Part shown: piece by piece, positions 43,231 to 53,960 of the stretch | Position numbering within the stretch: position 1 is the first letter of the stretch | Layout of the letters: every line of letters begins with the position of its first letter | Assembly (NCBI GenBank): GCA_023101885.1 | Contig: JALPQD010000360.1 | Location: 930,001-994,000, forward strand | DNA length: 64,000 nucleotides | Source: Typhlomys cinereus | Lineage: Eukaryota > Chordata > Mammalia > Rodentia > Platacanthomyidae | Direction of reading: 5' to 3' | Made by a program: the position numbers and the translations under genes | The notes under the pieces: generated by a model | Database searches by the model: none | What the model was told of the DNA's origin: nothing | The model's input: the letters and a program-made list of their open reading frames with translations, nothing else

Positions 43231-43274
43231 CAAGAGATGCGGCCTTGAGGTTTGCTTTTGCTTCCTTCTGAGAC
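43231..43274 (+). repeat. 44-bp copy of an L1 3' UTR segment
   Basis: Matches 41972-42015 with one mismatch, starting caagagatgcggccttgagg and ending cttctgagac. The surrounding bases are not shared. Confidence 0.8.
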
Positions 43275-43447
43275 AGACCCTGGTGGGTTGTGCCTTTTCT
43301 GTCTTTGTGTTTTATTTCAGCTTCTTGAACTTAGCTGCAGCTTTGCCTGAGCCCAGCTGAACACAGCACCTGCACTCAAAGCCGCAGAGCCGTCCATGCA
43401 GACCAAGAAAAGTTTATTTTAAGTTTGGGCTTTGAGGTTTAAAGTCC

Positions 43448-43602
43448 CTTCCTTCCTTCCTTCCTTCCTTCCTTCCTTCCTTCCTTCCTTCCTTCCTTCC
43501 TTCCTTCCTTCCTTCCTTCCTTCCTTCCTTCCTTCCTTCCCTCCCTCCCTCCCTCTCACCTTTTCCTCCCTCCTTCTCTCTCTCTTTCTTTTTTTTTTTT
43601 TC
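43448..43602. repeat. (TTCC)n then C/T-rich and T run
   Basis: Pure TTCC units over about 95 bp, then CCCT units and a 12-T run. Confidence 0.95.
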
Positions 43603-43824
43603 CTCTGGTCTGTGCCTCCTTCTCCTGTAGCTGCCTGTGTCAGGGGTCAGATGACGGAGCTCTGATGTTGGGCTGGGAGGAGGCTATCCTTTGGTTTGAG
43701 AAACAGAGACTGGTACTCTTTGTGGAGACTCTGATTTAAAGGTGGTGGGGGGGAGCTGTGGAGGATTTACATGAGACAGAAGGGTGTCAGTGCTCACTGT
43801 TGTATAGGACACCCTCCAAGATGG

Positions 43825-43931
43825 CCCAGGAGATACCCGGAGACACACTGGGTTCCCACCTGGCCACCTGCCTCTCTGAAGCCTCATGATCTTGGATTCC
43901 AGTCCTGGCTTTCCCCTTCATTTGCTTGGAC
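43825..43931 (+). repeat. 107-bp direct duplication, right copy
   Basis: Copy of 43083-43189. The MIR homology continues to the right here (agttctctgagcctcattga), so this copy probably keeps the original context. Confidence 0.88.
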
Positions 43932-44020
43932 AAGTTAGTTCTCTGAGCCTCATTGACTTGCATGAAGACCAGGATGCCCATCATGCCCCCATTGGCTTCT
44001 GTGAGACTCTAAGGAAGGGC
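43880..44020 (+). mobile_element. MIR element
   Basis: atgatcttggattccagtcc tggctttccc, gacaagttagttctctgagc ctcattgacttgcatgaaga and gcttctgtgagactctaagg follow MIR order. Confidence 0.6.
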
Positions 44021-44094
44021 ACCGATTGCTTTGTGCTGTGTATATGGCATAGAGTGTGTGGTCTCAGTACAAGTCATGATTGTTGGTTCTTAAA

Positions 44095-44650
44095 ATATTT
44101 TTATCAGCATATATTAATTAGACATAAAATAGGTTTTATTATGATGTGACCATAATACCTATGCATAATGCATTTTGATCACTTTCACCTCCATTTTCTG
44201 TTATTGTCACTTTCCATCTCCTGCTGATCTGTTTCCTTCCTCCCACTTTCTACTTTCATGTCTTTTTCTTTTAATGACTTGGTGAGTTTCATTAGGGTTG
44301 TCTACAGGAGTCCAGGACTTTGCTGGTGGCTAACTAGCAAAGAAAATGTCTTTCCCTCCCCTAGCAACTGTTAACTGTCATCACTTCTCAGAGGTACGGA
44401 GGCTTTCCTGAGCCCTTGCCACCTCCATGACAAGACGTTGACAGGCTCAAATGTGCACAAACCCTGGTCAGGTACCTCCAGCTGCTGTGAGTTTAAGGGT
44501 GTTGCTATTTAATGGCAGCCTCCGAGGCAGTGTCGGGGATGAGAGGAAGGATGGAAGTCTGAGTTAGTGCTTCATACTCTGGGCTTCCACAGCATGACTC
44601 TCAGGGAGTGGAAGACCACCAGGATCTTGTAGAATCCATTCCTAGGGGTG
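44095..44650 (-). mobile_element. Rodent LINE-1 3' UTR, antisense
   Basis: cctcccactttctactttca tg, gacttggtgagtttcattag ggttgtctacagg, ttgctggtggctaactagca, tgacaagacgttgacaggct c and ccagctgctgtgagtttaag are reverse Lx-type 3' UTR landmarks. Confidence 0.7.
44559..44583 (+). repeat. 25-bp repeat, left copy
   Basis: ctgagttagtgcttcatact ctggg is identical to 45317-45341. It is followed here directly by cttccacagcat. Confidence 0.75.
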
Positions 44651-45060
44651 GGGGGGGTGACAGGACACTAGGGAGAGAGCAAGGGGGTCGCAAGAATTTT
44701 GAACCCAATTCTGAAAACATTTGATACTCTGTCTGATGGACTTGTTTGGGGACTTTAAAGCTATGTTCACGGGAGGGGGGGATGGATTCTACTCAGAGGA
44801 TTGTTAGAAGGACAGAGGTCACAGATCCAAGGTCTACAGGGTCCAGGTGAGCAGAGAAAGGAGAGAAGACATGGTGGACATCAATGGAGATGTGAAGAGC
44901 AGAACCGCTCAGTTAGCACGGCAGACATGCTGAGGGGATGGAAATGTGCTCATTGCTGTCATAGCTTGTGATTTCAATGAGAGCTAGAACTCACGTTTTA
45001 TTTGACATTTTATGATGCTTAAGGAGAAATGAGTCATTCAATTAGTTAAGAAACACCATG
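44651..45060. other. Intron 3 sequence, no recognised feature
   Basis: No named repeat. It may still be part of the L1 3' region. Confidence 0.4.
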
Positions 45061-45255
45061 TGGAGAACAGGGGAGATGGCGTAGGGGTTAAAGTCTTTGC
45101 CTTACAAGCAAAAGGACCGGAGTTCACATACCGAGATCCCACATAAAAATGACAGGTGGATACGGCCACAGACTCCAATTTTAGCCCCGGAAGGTGGAGT
45201 CTGGGAAATCTCAAAGCAAAATAATAAGGAAGTAGAACAATTCACGATGGGGGAG

Positions 45256-45299
<44 letters not shown>

Positions 45300-45300
45300 A
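45061..45300 (+). mobile_element. tRNA-derived SINE with (GA)n tail
   Basis: gagaacaggggagatggcgt aggggttaaagtc, B box gagttcacatacc, gtggagtctgggaaatctc and agaacaattcacgatgg lead into (GA)n at 45259-45299, where most family members have (CA)n. Confidence 0.75.
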
Positions 45301-45316
45301 TATGGAATAACCATAG

Positions 45317-45370
45317 CTGAGTTAGTGCTTCATACTCTGGGTTGGATGGGGACAGAGCTTCCACAGCATA
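45317..45370 (+). repeat. 25-bp repeat, right copy, with downstream match
   Basis: Exact copy of 44559-44583. The following cttccacagcat match (44584-44595) resumes at 45358 after a 16-bp insertion. Confidence 0.7.
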
Positions 45371-46180
45371 ACCTTGAGGCACGGGGGAGGAGCCAGGCCA
45401 AGATGGTCAGCAAGGGCCTGGGTTGGAGATAAGGGAGCAAGGCAGAGGGAAGCTGCGTCTTCGAATGCAACCACAGCTGGCTGCCGTCTAGAGGTGGCCG
45501 AAAGCAACAGTCCAAAAAGCTGGAATGTAGTTTTAGTTGAAAGCATTTGGTCCTGGTCAGCTTTATCATCACTGTAACCAAATTCCAGACAGTAAACAAC
45601 TTGAAGGACTGGATGAGACACAAAGAAAAACTTTTAGGGGCCATGGAGAAGCAGGTGGAACAGGAAGGGGAGATGCAATGCCTCAGGGGACAGGAGCTAG
45701 AATGTCCCACGGAGTCCAAACTCAGACGCGTCATTCTGGAGCTGCCTGGAGTGTCCCACCTCTTACCCTCCTCCACCCCTATGCCCAGCTGCTCAGCAAG
45801 TGTGACACTCAAACCAGGCACTCGCTGCCTTTGCCAACAGCTTCACCTCAGAACCATGGCCTCTCACACGATCGCGGGCACCAGCCCATAATCAGGGATG
45901 GCACTGACTTTTCTCACACCTGATCAGCGATCCCTGATTCTCCTCGGAATCATGAGGCTCCCAAGGTCGGATGTGCAGCTTTATGCTAAGGCCGTCCCAG
46001 GCGGTAGGAGAGAGGAAGACAGAAGTGACCAGAAGATGATTTGGTTTATCTGAATGATCTGAAGGATTGTTGGGGGGGCGGGCGTTGGGTCAAGATGGCG
46101 CTTACAAATGTGAACCTTGGCGGAAGAGAAGGCAAAGGAATGAGGTCAGAGGGGTCACGACAGCATCTCCAGTGTCCCCG
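45371..46180. other. Intron 3 sequence, no recognised repeat
   Basis: Overlapping frames of 114-163 codons exist on both strands but have no conserved motif. A caagatggcg YY1-like core lies at 46091-46100. Confidence 0.4.
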
Positions 46181-46181
46181 A

Positions 46182-46405
46182 AGAAGGCTGAGGATGTGGT
46201 TCAGCTGGTAGAGTGTGTAGCCAGCATGCTTGAAGCCCTGGATTCTAAGCCAGCAACACACAAACTAGATGTGGTTGGTGCATCCTGTAACCTCAGCCCT
46301 AGAGAGTTAGAGACAGGAGGATCTGAGGTTTGCAAAGTCGTCTGTGGCTATGCTGTGAGTCTGAGCCAATTTGGTCCCCAAGAGATCCTGTCTTGATAAA
46401 AAGAA
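46182..46405 (+). mobile_element. ID-B1 dimer (B4-type SINE)
   Basis: An ID-like part (gaggatgtggttcagctggt agagtgtgtagccagcatgc) is followed by a B1-like part (gcatcctgtaacctcagccc tagagagttagagacaggag gatctgaggtt) and an A-rich end. Confidence 0.75.
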
Positions 46406-46654
46406 AAGAAATATAGAGAATCCCTCATGAAGTAAACTTCTCTCCACAACTGGCCTCTCCGGCTCTGTCATACCTTGCCTGACCCTAATCCATCCTTATA
46501 ACCCTCTGCAACTCACTGTCTTAAAACAACATGTGTTTGGATCCAGAACCCTAACGGTCCATGGTGGTGACTATAGTGGTATCACTGTCACGGCAACTTG
46601 TGAACCTCTTGCTGCGTGTCAGCCATTGGGCATGTTGTGGTTACAGAGGCTGAG

Positions 46655-46825
46655 AAGTCCTGGGCAAACCACTTTACCTCTTAGTCCCCGGGTTTCCTCA
46701 ACTATAAAATAAGGACGCCAAATAGCATGTCTCTTTAATGATGATGGTCGAATCAATGTCTGATAAATCTCTCCAAATACTTCCTGGCCCAAGCGATGTT
46801 CAATAAATATCAGTTCTCAATCACT
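46655..46825 (+). mobile_element. MIR element
   Basis: gtcctgggcaaaccacttta cctcttagtccccgggtttc ctcaactataaaataaggac and gatgttcaataaatatcag match the MIR core and 3' end. Confidence 0.75.
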
Positions 46826-47089
46826 AAACATGTATCGACCGCCTTGTACACGTCAAGGAGAATGCATGTCTTGGGGGGGGGGTTGGAACGGGATGGTACG
46901 CAATTCCCTCATGATGCTTGCGGTTAGGCATGGGCAAGATGCAACTGAAATGGTTACAACTCAATGGTTGGAACCCTGTGTTGGGGAGATTTGGGAGGAA
47001 GGCAGGGCATATTTTACTCTGGTTTCTCTGCAAATTCAAGTGTAAGTTTGTTCCATGGCTGTGGGCCTTCTCTTTCATGTTTTTAATTT

Positions 47090-47420
47090 TAAAAATTTTT
47101 TAATTTCCCTTTTATTTGTTGACAGTTTCATTCATATCCAATGAATTTGTCCTTTTTATCCTATATTTCCTAATCTCATACTTCAGTTCCTCCCATATGA
47201 AAACCTTCCTTTTCTCAACCAGCCTCCCCCCCACTTTCATGCCTTTTTAGGTGTGTGTCCTATTGAGTTTCATCTGGGTTTCCTGCATTAGCCTGGGCAC
47301 TTGAGGTGATGTGCTGTTTCAGTGGCTCCCTGTCCCTCATCCAGCATTAATCAGCAGTGGTCCCTCAGGGAGGGGTGGGAAGAGCGTCATGAGGTCTTCT
47401 GTGATCCATCACGGAAGGTG
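47090..47420 (-). mobile_element. Rodent LINE-1 3' UTR, antisense
   Basis: atttgttgacagtttcattc, cagttcctcccatatg, ctttttaggtgtgtgtccta ttgagtttcatctgggtttc and ggtccctcagggaggggtgg are reverse L1 3' UTR landmarks. Confidence 0.65.
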
Positions 47421-47640
47421 TTTAATACCGAGAATCACCACAGCCTAAAGTGCATCCTGCCTTTTTTGATCCATAGCTAACTCTGCAAGACATAGGAAGA
47501 ACCTGGCTCACAGCAGACTGGGTGGCAATGAGAGAAGGAACGAAGCACTGTTTTAGGTTTCTCTGAAAGACAAGGACTTAATGAATTGAAGTTGGGGAGT
47601 GAGGAGAGAGCATTGTGGTATGAATGAAACCCATTTCCAT

Positions 47641-47810
47641 GGGCTAGGGAAATAGATCAGTTGGTAAAGTGCTTGCCACACAATCCCCAACTTCCATATG
47701 AAAGCTGTTGACTTGTGGCCTCCACATACATCCATATACAGGAACGTACACCCACTTGCACGAACACACACCTACATGCACAGACACACACGTGCATATA
47801 CACACATATA
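47641..47810 (+). mobile_element. tRNA-derived SINE, internal deletion
   Basis: gggctagggaaatagatcag ttggtaaagtgcttgccaca is the head. It is joined after a deletion to acttgtggcctccacataca and a CA-rich end. Confidence 0.6.
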
Positions 47811-48404
47811 TAGAAATTACTCTATAGTCTGATTTCATTTTGTCATTGCTCAAATGGGAACAAACAACACCTGCTATGTGACATGACCTCGTTGCCGCAA
47901 GCACCCAGCACACACATGCAACTCTCAATAAACATGTTTCTTTCCATTTCCTGTTGGCTGAGTCACTTGACACCTTCTGCTGGTGAAGCAGGTGCATTGA
48001 GATGGAGAGAGGTTCTTGATCATATTTGGTTAGAAATATGTGGCTCTTCCCTGAGGTCTGCCACAAAGATACTCATATAAAGCGCAAAAGCAATTCACAA
48101 CTAGTGGAGCTGTGTCCTAAATGTTGAAACAGAGCCAGGACGTTCCCAAGGACTAAGGTCTAAGGCAAGTACAACAATCAAACCTTAATGGAAACTGAAA
48201 GTTCAGCTTTTACAAGGCCAATGCATCAAAAAGCCCAGAAGGGACTTCAAAAGTCTCTCTTCTTTCCCAAAAGAGGAGATTGAGAGCATGACCCAGAGCT
48301 CTGAATGAAGCTACCCCCACCCCCACCACGACCACCATCTAATTTAGTCAAGGCCAAACCTGAACACAGAAACATCCTGAGAGAGATGAGGGCCATGTGA
48401 AAAA
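47811..48404. other. Intron 3 sequence, no recognised feature
   Basis: Nothing recognised. Confidence 0.4.
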
Positions 48405-48690
48405 AGAGAGATGCGTGGGGCCTTCTCGTAATCCGAGTCCAGATCACGGAGCCCGGGGATCCCCAGAGCAAACTGCTCACTGCACTGCCTGAGGGGCAGG
48501 CTCTGGATTTGGTTGCAGACCCAGACTCAAAACAGTAAGGTGAAAGAATGACGGAGGGCAGTTCCCGACATTCTCAGACCTCCACATGCAAACACGCACA
48601 CACGCACCCATGCGTACACGTATACATGTATGCGTACACGTATACATGTACGTGTCACTCCACCCTCACACACACACATACAAAGGAGAA
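48405..48690 (+). mobile_element. B3-type SINE 3' half
   Basis: gatccccagagcaaactgct, ggttgcagacccagactcaa aacagtaaggtgaaagaatg acggagg and ctcagacctccacatgc are B3 3' landmarks. The exact 20-bp tandem at 48611-48650 lies in its tail. Confidence 0.65.
48611..48650. repeat. Exact tandem duplication of a 20-bp unit
   Basis: The unit tgcgtacacgtatacatgta occurs twice in a row. Each unit contains the palindrome gtatac and near-palindromic acgt-rich sequence. Confidence 0.9.
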
Positions 48691-48715
48691 AAGGGCATTC
48701 ATGCAACGAATTTCA

Positions 48716-48880
48716 CTTGATCATATACAATAAAATTCACCAGTGGACAGGCTGTTCCAGCCACCAAGTTCCCAAATGCTGCTCTTGTTCTTGGTCCTTC
48801 CCTTCTGCACGGCTGGTAGTTCAAACCACCGGGGGTTTGCTGACCCCATCGCCTCCCCTCCTCTGGGATCGTATAGTATG
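48716..48880 (-). mobile_element. Old L1 3' UTR, antisense, left of the LTR insertion
   Basis: acttgatcatatacaataaa attcaccagtggacaggctg resembles the reverse of an L1M 3' UTR. The L1 continues at 49322 after the LTR. Confidence 0.45.
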
Positions 48881-48885
48881 GAGTC
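48881..48885. repeat. 5-bp target-site duplication (gagtc), left
   Basis: Matches gagtc at 49317-49321. Confidence 0.75.
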
Positions 48886-49316
48886 TGTCATGAGTGGGCA
48901 CAGGTGTCAACTTGATGGTTGAGGGTTCGAGCTCTGAGCACATTTGTAGAGAATTAGTAGTTGAGTTAAGCCCAGAGTGAACCTGCAGGAGATCGTCTAG
49001 TTGATGGGGCAGACCCAGCCCATGGTGGATGGGACTAGGCCCTGAACAGGTGAATAAAATACAGAGAGTTGGTTGGGGAAGTTCGTTCTTGTGTATACTT
49101 GGCCAGACATGCTGGTCTGTCAAGTAAGGATCGTCCCTCTCTCAGCCATTATGTGGTGATGGTGTGGCCAGTTCCCTTGGCCCTGGCGTTGGTGCGTGTT
49201 CTCCCATCCAGCTGGACTAAGAACTGTAACCAGTAATCATAACAGACAATAAAACCCTTGTTCCCTTAAGCTGTTTGATGGTCATCTATCAGCAACCATG
49301 CAGGCAAACTGCAACA
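48886..49316 (+). mobile_element. Solo LTR-like element (family R), 431 bp, sense copy
   Basis: Begins tgtcatgagtgggca and ends ctgcaaca (TG...CA), with exact gagtc duplications. An AATAAA signal (acaataaaaccc, near 49250) lies about 65 bp from the 3' end, as expected for an LTR read in this direction. Homologous to 14392-14826 and 52431-52818 on the opposite strand. Confidence 0.8.
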
Positions 49317-49321
49317 GAGTC

Positions 49322-49680
49322 CTTCATGCTTGATGTCTTCCTCTCAGTATGTACTTCTGAAATTCATAAATCCAGTAACTCAGTCCTTATTAGGGAGAAG
49401 AATCCTACCAGGTGGATGGATCCATCGCCCTTCATCCATTCACTCACTCATTGAGAGTGTTCGGGTTGTTTCTATTTTGAACCATCACAAGCTGAGTGCT
49501 GTATAACTCTTTGGACAGACATACTTTCGTTTCGCTTGCGGCTTAGCGACTGACTCACGTGCGATAAGGGTATGCTTAGCTTCGAAGGAAGTTGCCAGTT
49601 TCCTCCCCAAGTGTCTTTTCTATCTTGTACCCACACCTGCTGACTGCACGAGAGTTCCACTTGTTATCTCAAAGGCACCC
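49322..49680 (-). mobile_element. Old LINE-1, antisense, right of the LTR insertion
   Basis: tggatggatccatcgccctt catccattcac, gttcgggttgtttctatttt gaacc, agacatactttcgtttcgct tgcgg and gaaggaagttgccagtttcc follow the reverse L1 3'-end order. Confidence 0.6.
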
Positions 49681-49811
49681 GAAATCTGGATATTATCAGC
49701 ATTAATTTTCAGTGTTGAATTTTAGTAACTTTAATAGATGCATGGATTATATGTAAAATTTGAAAATAGCAGTCTTCTTGGGAGAATTCCTCATCGTCTT
49801 AAAAGAAAGGT

Positions 49812-50010
49812 CAAGGGTTAGTGAGATGACTCAGATGGTAAAAGTTCCTGTGTCTAAAATGTGATTTGAGTTTGATTCCTGGAACCCACACGTGCTGGAA
49901 AGAGAGAACTCATTGTGAAAACTGTCCTCTGACCTCTAAGTACATGTCATCATGCCATACGTTTTATGTTTGTTCTCTCTCTCTCTAACAAATAAAATAT
50001 TTTTTTAAAA
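49812..50010 (+). mobile_element. B2-type SINE
   Basis: aagggttagtgagatgactc, gagtttgattcctggaaccc, aaaactgtcctctgacctct, and an aacaaataaaatattttttt tail. Confidence 0.7.
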
Positions 50011-50020
50011 GAATTGAAAA

Positions 50021-50226
50021 TGGGCTGAAGAGATGGCTCAGGGGCTTAAGCCTTCTGCTAAGCAAGCAAGAGGTCCTGAGTTTGGATCCCAGGTCCTTCG
50101 TAAAAATACCAGGCAGGAAAGGTGGAGCCTGGGAAATTCCAGAGCCAAGCAAAAAGGAGGTAGAAATAATCCAGGATGAAGCCTGACATTATCCTTGGTC
50201 CTCCACAGGGACACACAGTGCCCTTT

Positions 50227-50276
<50 letters not shown>
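50021..50276 (+). mobile_element. tRNA-derived SINE (family A/B3-like)
   Basis: atgggctgaagagatggctc aggggcttaag, B box gagtttggatcc, ggtggagcctgggaaattcc agagccaagcaaaaagg and (CA)n at 50229-50275. Confidence 0.8.
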
Positions 50277-50277
<1 letters not shown>

Positions 50278-50854
50278 AGGCCGTTAGGGCATCAGATTAG
50301 CTCTGGGCTGGAACCCACATCCTTGGTATTAGTAACTTGGTTAACCCGCTAGTTGCGAGGCTCAGGTTTTTTTCGTTGATTTCCAAGCCCTGCTTTTGTG
50401 ACTAGATTAGCCTCAGCCCTTGAGGGAGACAGATGACTGGGGGGTTCTTGTGCAGACTCTGGGCCCTGCTGCGTCCTGCTAGTCGTAACAGAGCGGCCCC
50501 AGTCTCTTAGACTTGGCTGTCTAGAGTGCCATAGAGGCCTGGCATGTGGTGAAAGAAACTGCAACTTATTAAGAAGATGCTGGGAAGCAATGAACTACTG
50601 CCTGGAGAAAGCAGCTTTGCATTGGGAAAGAGGAGTTTTGTATTCAAAACATGCCGTGTCTTTTGAAGAAAGGAAGGATGTGCAAAGGCAGAACAGGGAA
50701 GGATGGAGTGTGTCTGGGAAACAAATGAGGTGAATTGTGTGTGGCGAACACAGCCTGCTTGTAGGGCTGTACCTGCTGGGGAACGAGGGCACACATGGGG
50801 GAGTCGTAATAACACTGTGGTGTCAGGCGGTTCCATGGTCTCTCCACTGGTTAA
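50277..50854. other. Intron 3 sequence, no recognised feature
   Basis: Nothing recognised. Confidence 0.4.
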
Positions 50855-51010
50855 TCCATTTATTCTCCCCAACAGTCTTACACTTCAATGATAGTCTTAG
50901 CACTGTCATTATTTGCATTTTATAGACAAGGAAACTGAAGCAGAAATAGATGAAAGTCATTCACCTGAGAAAAAAACAGAGCAGATTTATGCCCTCGAGT
51001 CTATCCCATG
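50855..51010 (-). mobile_element. MIR element, antisense
   Basis: tgatagtcttagcactgtca ttatttgcattttatagaca aggaaactgaagcagaaata and cctcgagtctatccc are reverse MIR landmarks. Confidence 0.75.
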
Positions 51011-51266
51011 AGCATCTAGGACATACTCTATGTTGTCCTACTAGTTAAGGGACTGTGGAAGTGGCCGTAATCAACACCTAATAAATAAATGGACCCCACG
51101 AATATGACTTGGACAAAACAGATGTTAGGTTTTCTCTTGGGTAGGGAACACAGCTGGAGGCGATAGGTGGCTTTGTCCTTCACTATAGAGTTCCAAGTTT
51201 GGCTTCAAAGTCAAATAAGATACATTTCTTCTTGGAGCACACACAACCTACACTTCCCCTTGGTCA

Positions 51267-51374
51267 GAACCCAGCCACATGGGCATCTCCAGCTGCAAAG
51301 GAGGCTGGGAAATGTGGTCGGAACCATAGTCACATGGTTATCTCCAGCTGCAAAGGAGGCTGAGAAGTATGGTC
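51267..51374. repeat. Tandem duplication of a 53/54-bp unit
   Basis: 51267-51319 and 51321-51374 share the core atctccagctgcaaaggagg ctg with a few differences. Confidence 0.85.
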
Positions 51375-51424
51375 TCTAGTGAACAGCATACCTCTGCTAA
51401 AACTCCCAGGTCCTCTTATTATTT

Positions 51425-52040
51425 AATGATTGCATGAAATTTATTTTTTAATTACAGTGGAACGTTTATTATCCCCCTCCCCCACTTCCCTCCTTCACCC
51501 CCTCTCCACCCACTGAGCGCCTCCTTCTTCCTGACAAGCTTTTCCTCCTACCTCCTACGACCCTTCTTGTAAATGTACCCCAGTGAGTCTAATAAGGCAT
51601 GTGTGTCCTTGTGTGTGCCCGGGGGACCTACTGCAGCAGAGCCAATATTTTGGTGGGGTATCACAGATGCACGAGGGACCCCTTCCTCTGACCATCTTTG
51701 ATCATCAGTAATCACTCTGTGAGAGACAGAGTTGTCTCTCTTCCTCCCTTGCTCATTGTTCGTGTGCTGGGCTCTATGCTGTGTAGCCCTTGCGCAGGTG
51801 GACTTGGTTGCAGTGTGTTCCTGGTAGTGTTGGTTTTATGTCTAAGGGGTGTTGTGGGTCAGTGCTCCCCCCTCTAATCCGGGGCTCACATTCTTGCTGT
51901 TCCCTCCTGTGGGGTATGCTCTGGACCTGGTATGTGTGTGGGGTGGGGGAGAGGGAGATTTGGATGTTCTCTTTATCGTCAAATGCTCTTCAGTCACTTT
52001 CAGATGGACTCTATCGTTAAAGGGAAGGACGGGTATTGGT
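51425..52040 (-). mobile_element. Rodent LINE-1 3' UTR, antisense
   Basis: cgtttattatccccctcccc c, caccccctctccaccca, taccccagtgagtctaataa, gacctactgcagcagagcca and tcactctgtgagagacagag are reverse L1 3' UTR landmarks. The right boundary is uncertain. Confidence 0.6.
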
Positions 52041-52054
52041 AGAAGCCTAGTGCT

Positions 52055-52230
52055 CTTTTATGTATTATTTATATAGCCAGGTGGGGAGAGAGGAGAAGAC
52101 ACTCATGTGTGGAGGTCATGGGATAACTTTTGGAAGTTGGCTTTGTCCTTCTGCCATGCGGGCTCCAGGGATCAAACTCAGGTCACCGCGAGCGCACAGA
52201 CATCTTTACCCACTCAGCCATCGCACTGTT
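52055..52230 (-). mobile_element. B2/B4-type SINE, antisense
   Basis: tgtgtggaggtcatgggata acttttggaagttggctttg tcc, gctccagggatcaaactcag gtcacc and tttacccactcagccatcgc are the reverse of a tRNA-SINE. Confidence 0.7.
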
Positions 52231-52425
52231 TGCTGCAGCCTGCACACTATTCATTGGACTTTGAACTTTGCTCTGTAGTTACCGGCCAACGGTCTTTAAG
52301 TGGGCATGTGTCATGGCTTAGACATGGGGTTTGAATCACCCTGGAAGCTCCTTGGGGGAATAAAGGGAGAGGGAGGACTGGGGCGAGGAGGCCTTTAAGG
52401 AAGTTTTTCTTGCCTCCTGTATAAT

Positions 52426-52430
52426 CTTGG
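52426..52430. repeat. 5-bp target-site duplication (cttgg), left
   Basis: Matches cttgg at 52819-52823. Confidence 0.75.
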
Positions 52431-52818
52431 TGTTGCAGTTTGCCTGCATGGTTGCTGACAAATCACATCAAATGGCTTAAGGGAACAAGGGGTTTATTTT
52501 CTCTTATGATTCCTGGTTACAGTTCTTAGTCCATTTTAGCAGAGAGCTCACACTGGCACCAGGGTCAAGGGAACTGGCCACACCATCTCTACACAACGGC
52601 TGAGAGAGGGACAATCCTTACTTGGCAGACTAGTATATTTGGCCAAGTATTTTATTCCAAGGCCTAGTCCCACCCACTATGGGCTGAGCCTTCCCCATCA
52701 GCCCAACAATCTCCTGCAGGCTTGCTCTGGGCTTAACCCAACCACCAATTCTCCACAGTGTGCCCAAGGTTCAAACCCTCAGCTGTCCAGTTGACACCTG
52801 TGCCAGCTAACTCTGACA
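52431..52818 (-). mobile_element. Solo LTR-like element (family R), 388 bp
   Basis: Same + strand termini as the 14392 copy (tgttgcag...ctgaca) and flanked by cttgg on both sides. About 40-50 bp shorter than the other two copies because of internal deletions (around 52655). It ends 240 bp before exon 4. Confidence 0.78.
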
Positions 52819-53016
52819 CTTGGCACCTTCAGGTTGGCAGGTGACTGTGCTAGGGCTGGAATCGTGCGCTCAGTTGTCTTAGTCACTCCCTCAATCAACA
52901 CCACTTGCTCAGCACTGGGTCAGGGTGCCCTGCTTTGGTAATGGTCCCCACAGGTATGATGGGACCAGGTTCAGTTCCCAATGATCCTCAGTGTGGGGTG
53001 AACCCTTGTGTTCCTG

Positions 53017-53057
53017 CACTAACTCCGATTTCTTTCGTCTGTTTCTCTTGGCCCTAG
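53017..53057 (+). promoter_or_regulatory. PRKCB: Branch point and acceptor of exon 4
   Basis: cactaac at 53017-53023 fits the yUnAy branch consensus, with the branch A at 53022, 36 nt before the exon. A T/C-rich tract and the ctag acceptor follow. Confidence 0.65.
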
Positions 53058-53831
<774 letters not shown>

Positions 53832-53960
53832 CTTGCATGATGAATGTCCACAAGCGCTGTGTGATGAACGTCCCCAGCCTCTGTGGTACCGACCACACGG
53901 AGCGCCGCGGCCGCATCTACATCCAGGCCCATATCGAGAGGGACATCCTCATCGTCGTTG
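53832..53960 (+). CDS. PRKCB: PRKCB exon 5: end of C1B and start of the C2 domain
   Basis: The 129-bp exon completes Thr134 and runs to Val176 plus the first base of the next codon. It contains the last four C1B zinc ligands, Cys135, His140, Cys143 and Cys151, so C1B is complete. A short linker (Gly-Thr-Asp-His-Thr-Glu-Arg-Arg-Gly) leads into the first beta strands of the calcium-binding C2 domain (Arg-Ile-Tyr-Ile-Gln-Ala-His). Around residues 169-172 the sequence is Glu-Arg-Asp-Ile. The rodent and human beta orthologues I recall have Asp first and Val last there, so these are conservative lineage changes. The donor is gtaggc. The calcium-coordinating aspartates come from later exons outside the window. 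Confidence 0.97.

Noticed and set aside
45330..45821. Overlapping 163-codon minus and 114-128 codon plus frames
   Set aside because: Frames on both strands of a GC-richer intronic stretch with no domain. No evidence of a gene.
46091..46100. caagatggcg YY1-like core
   Set aside because: A single short match in an unassigned intronic context, which is common by chance.
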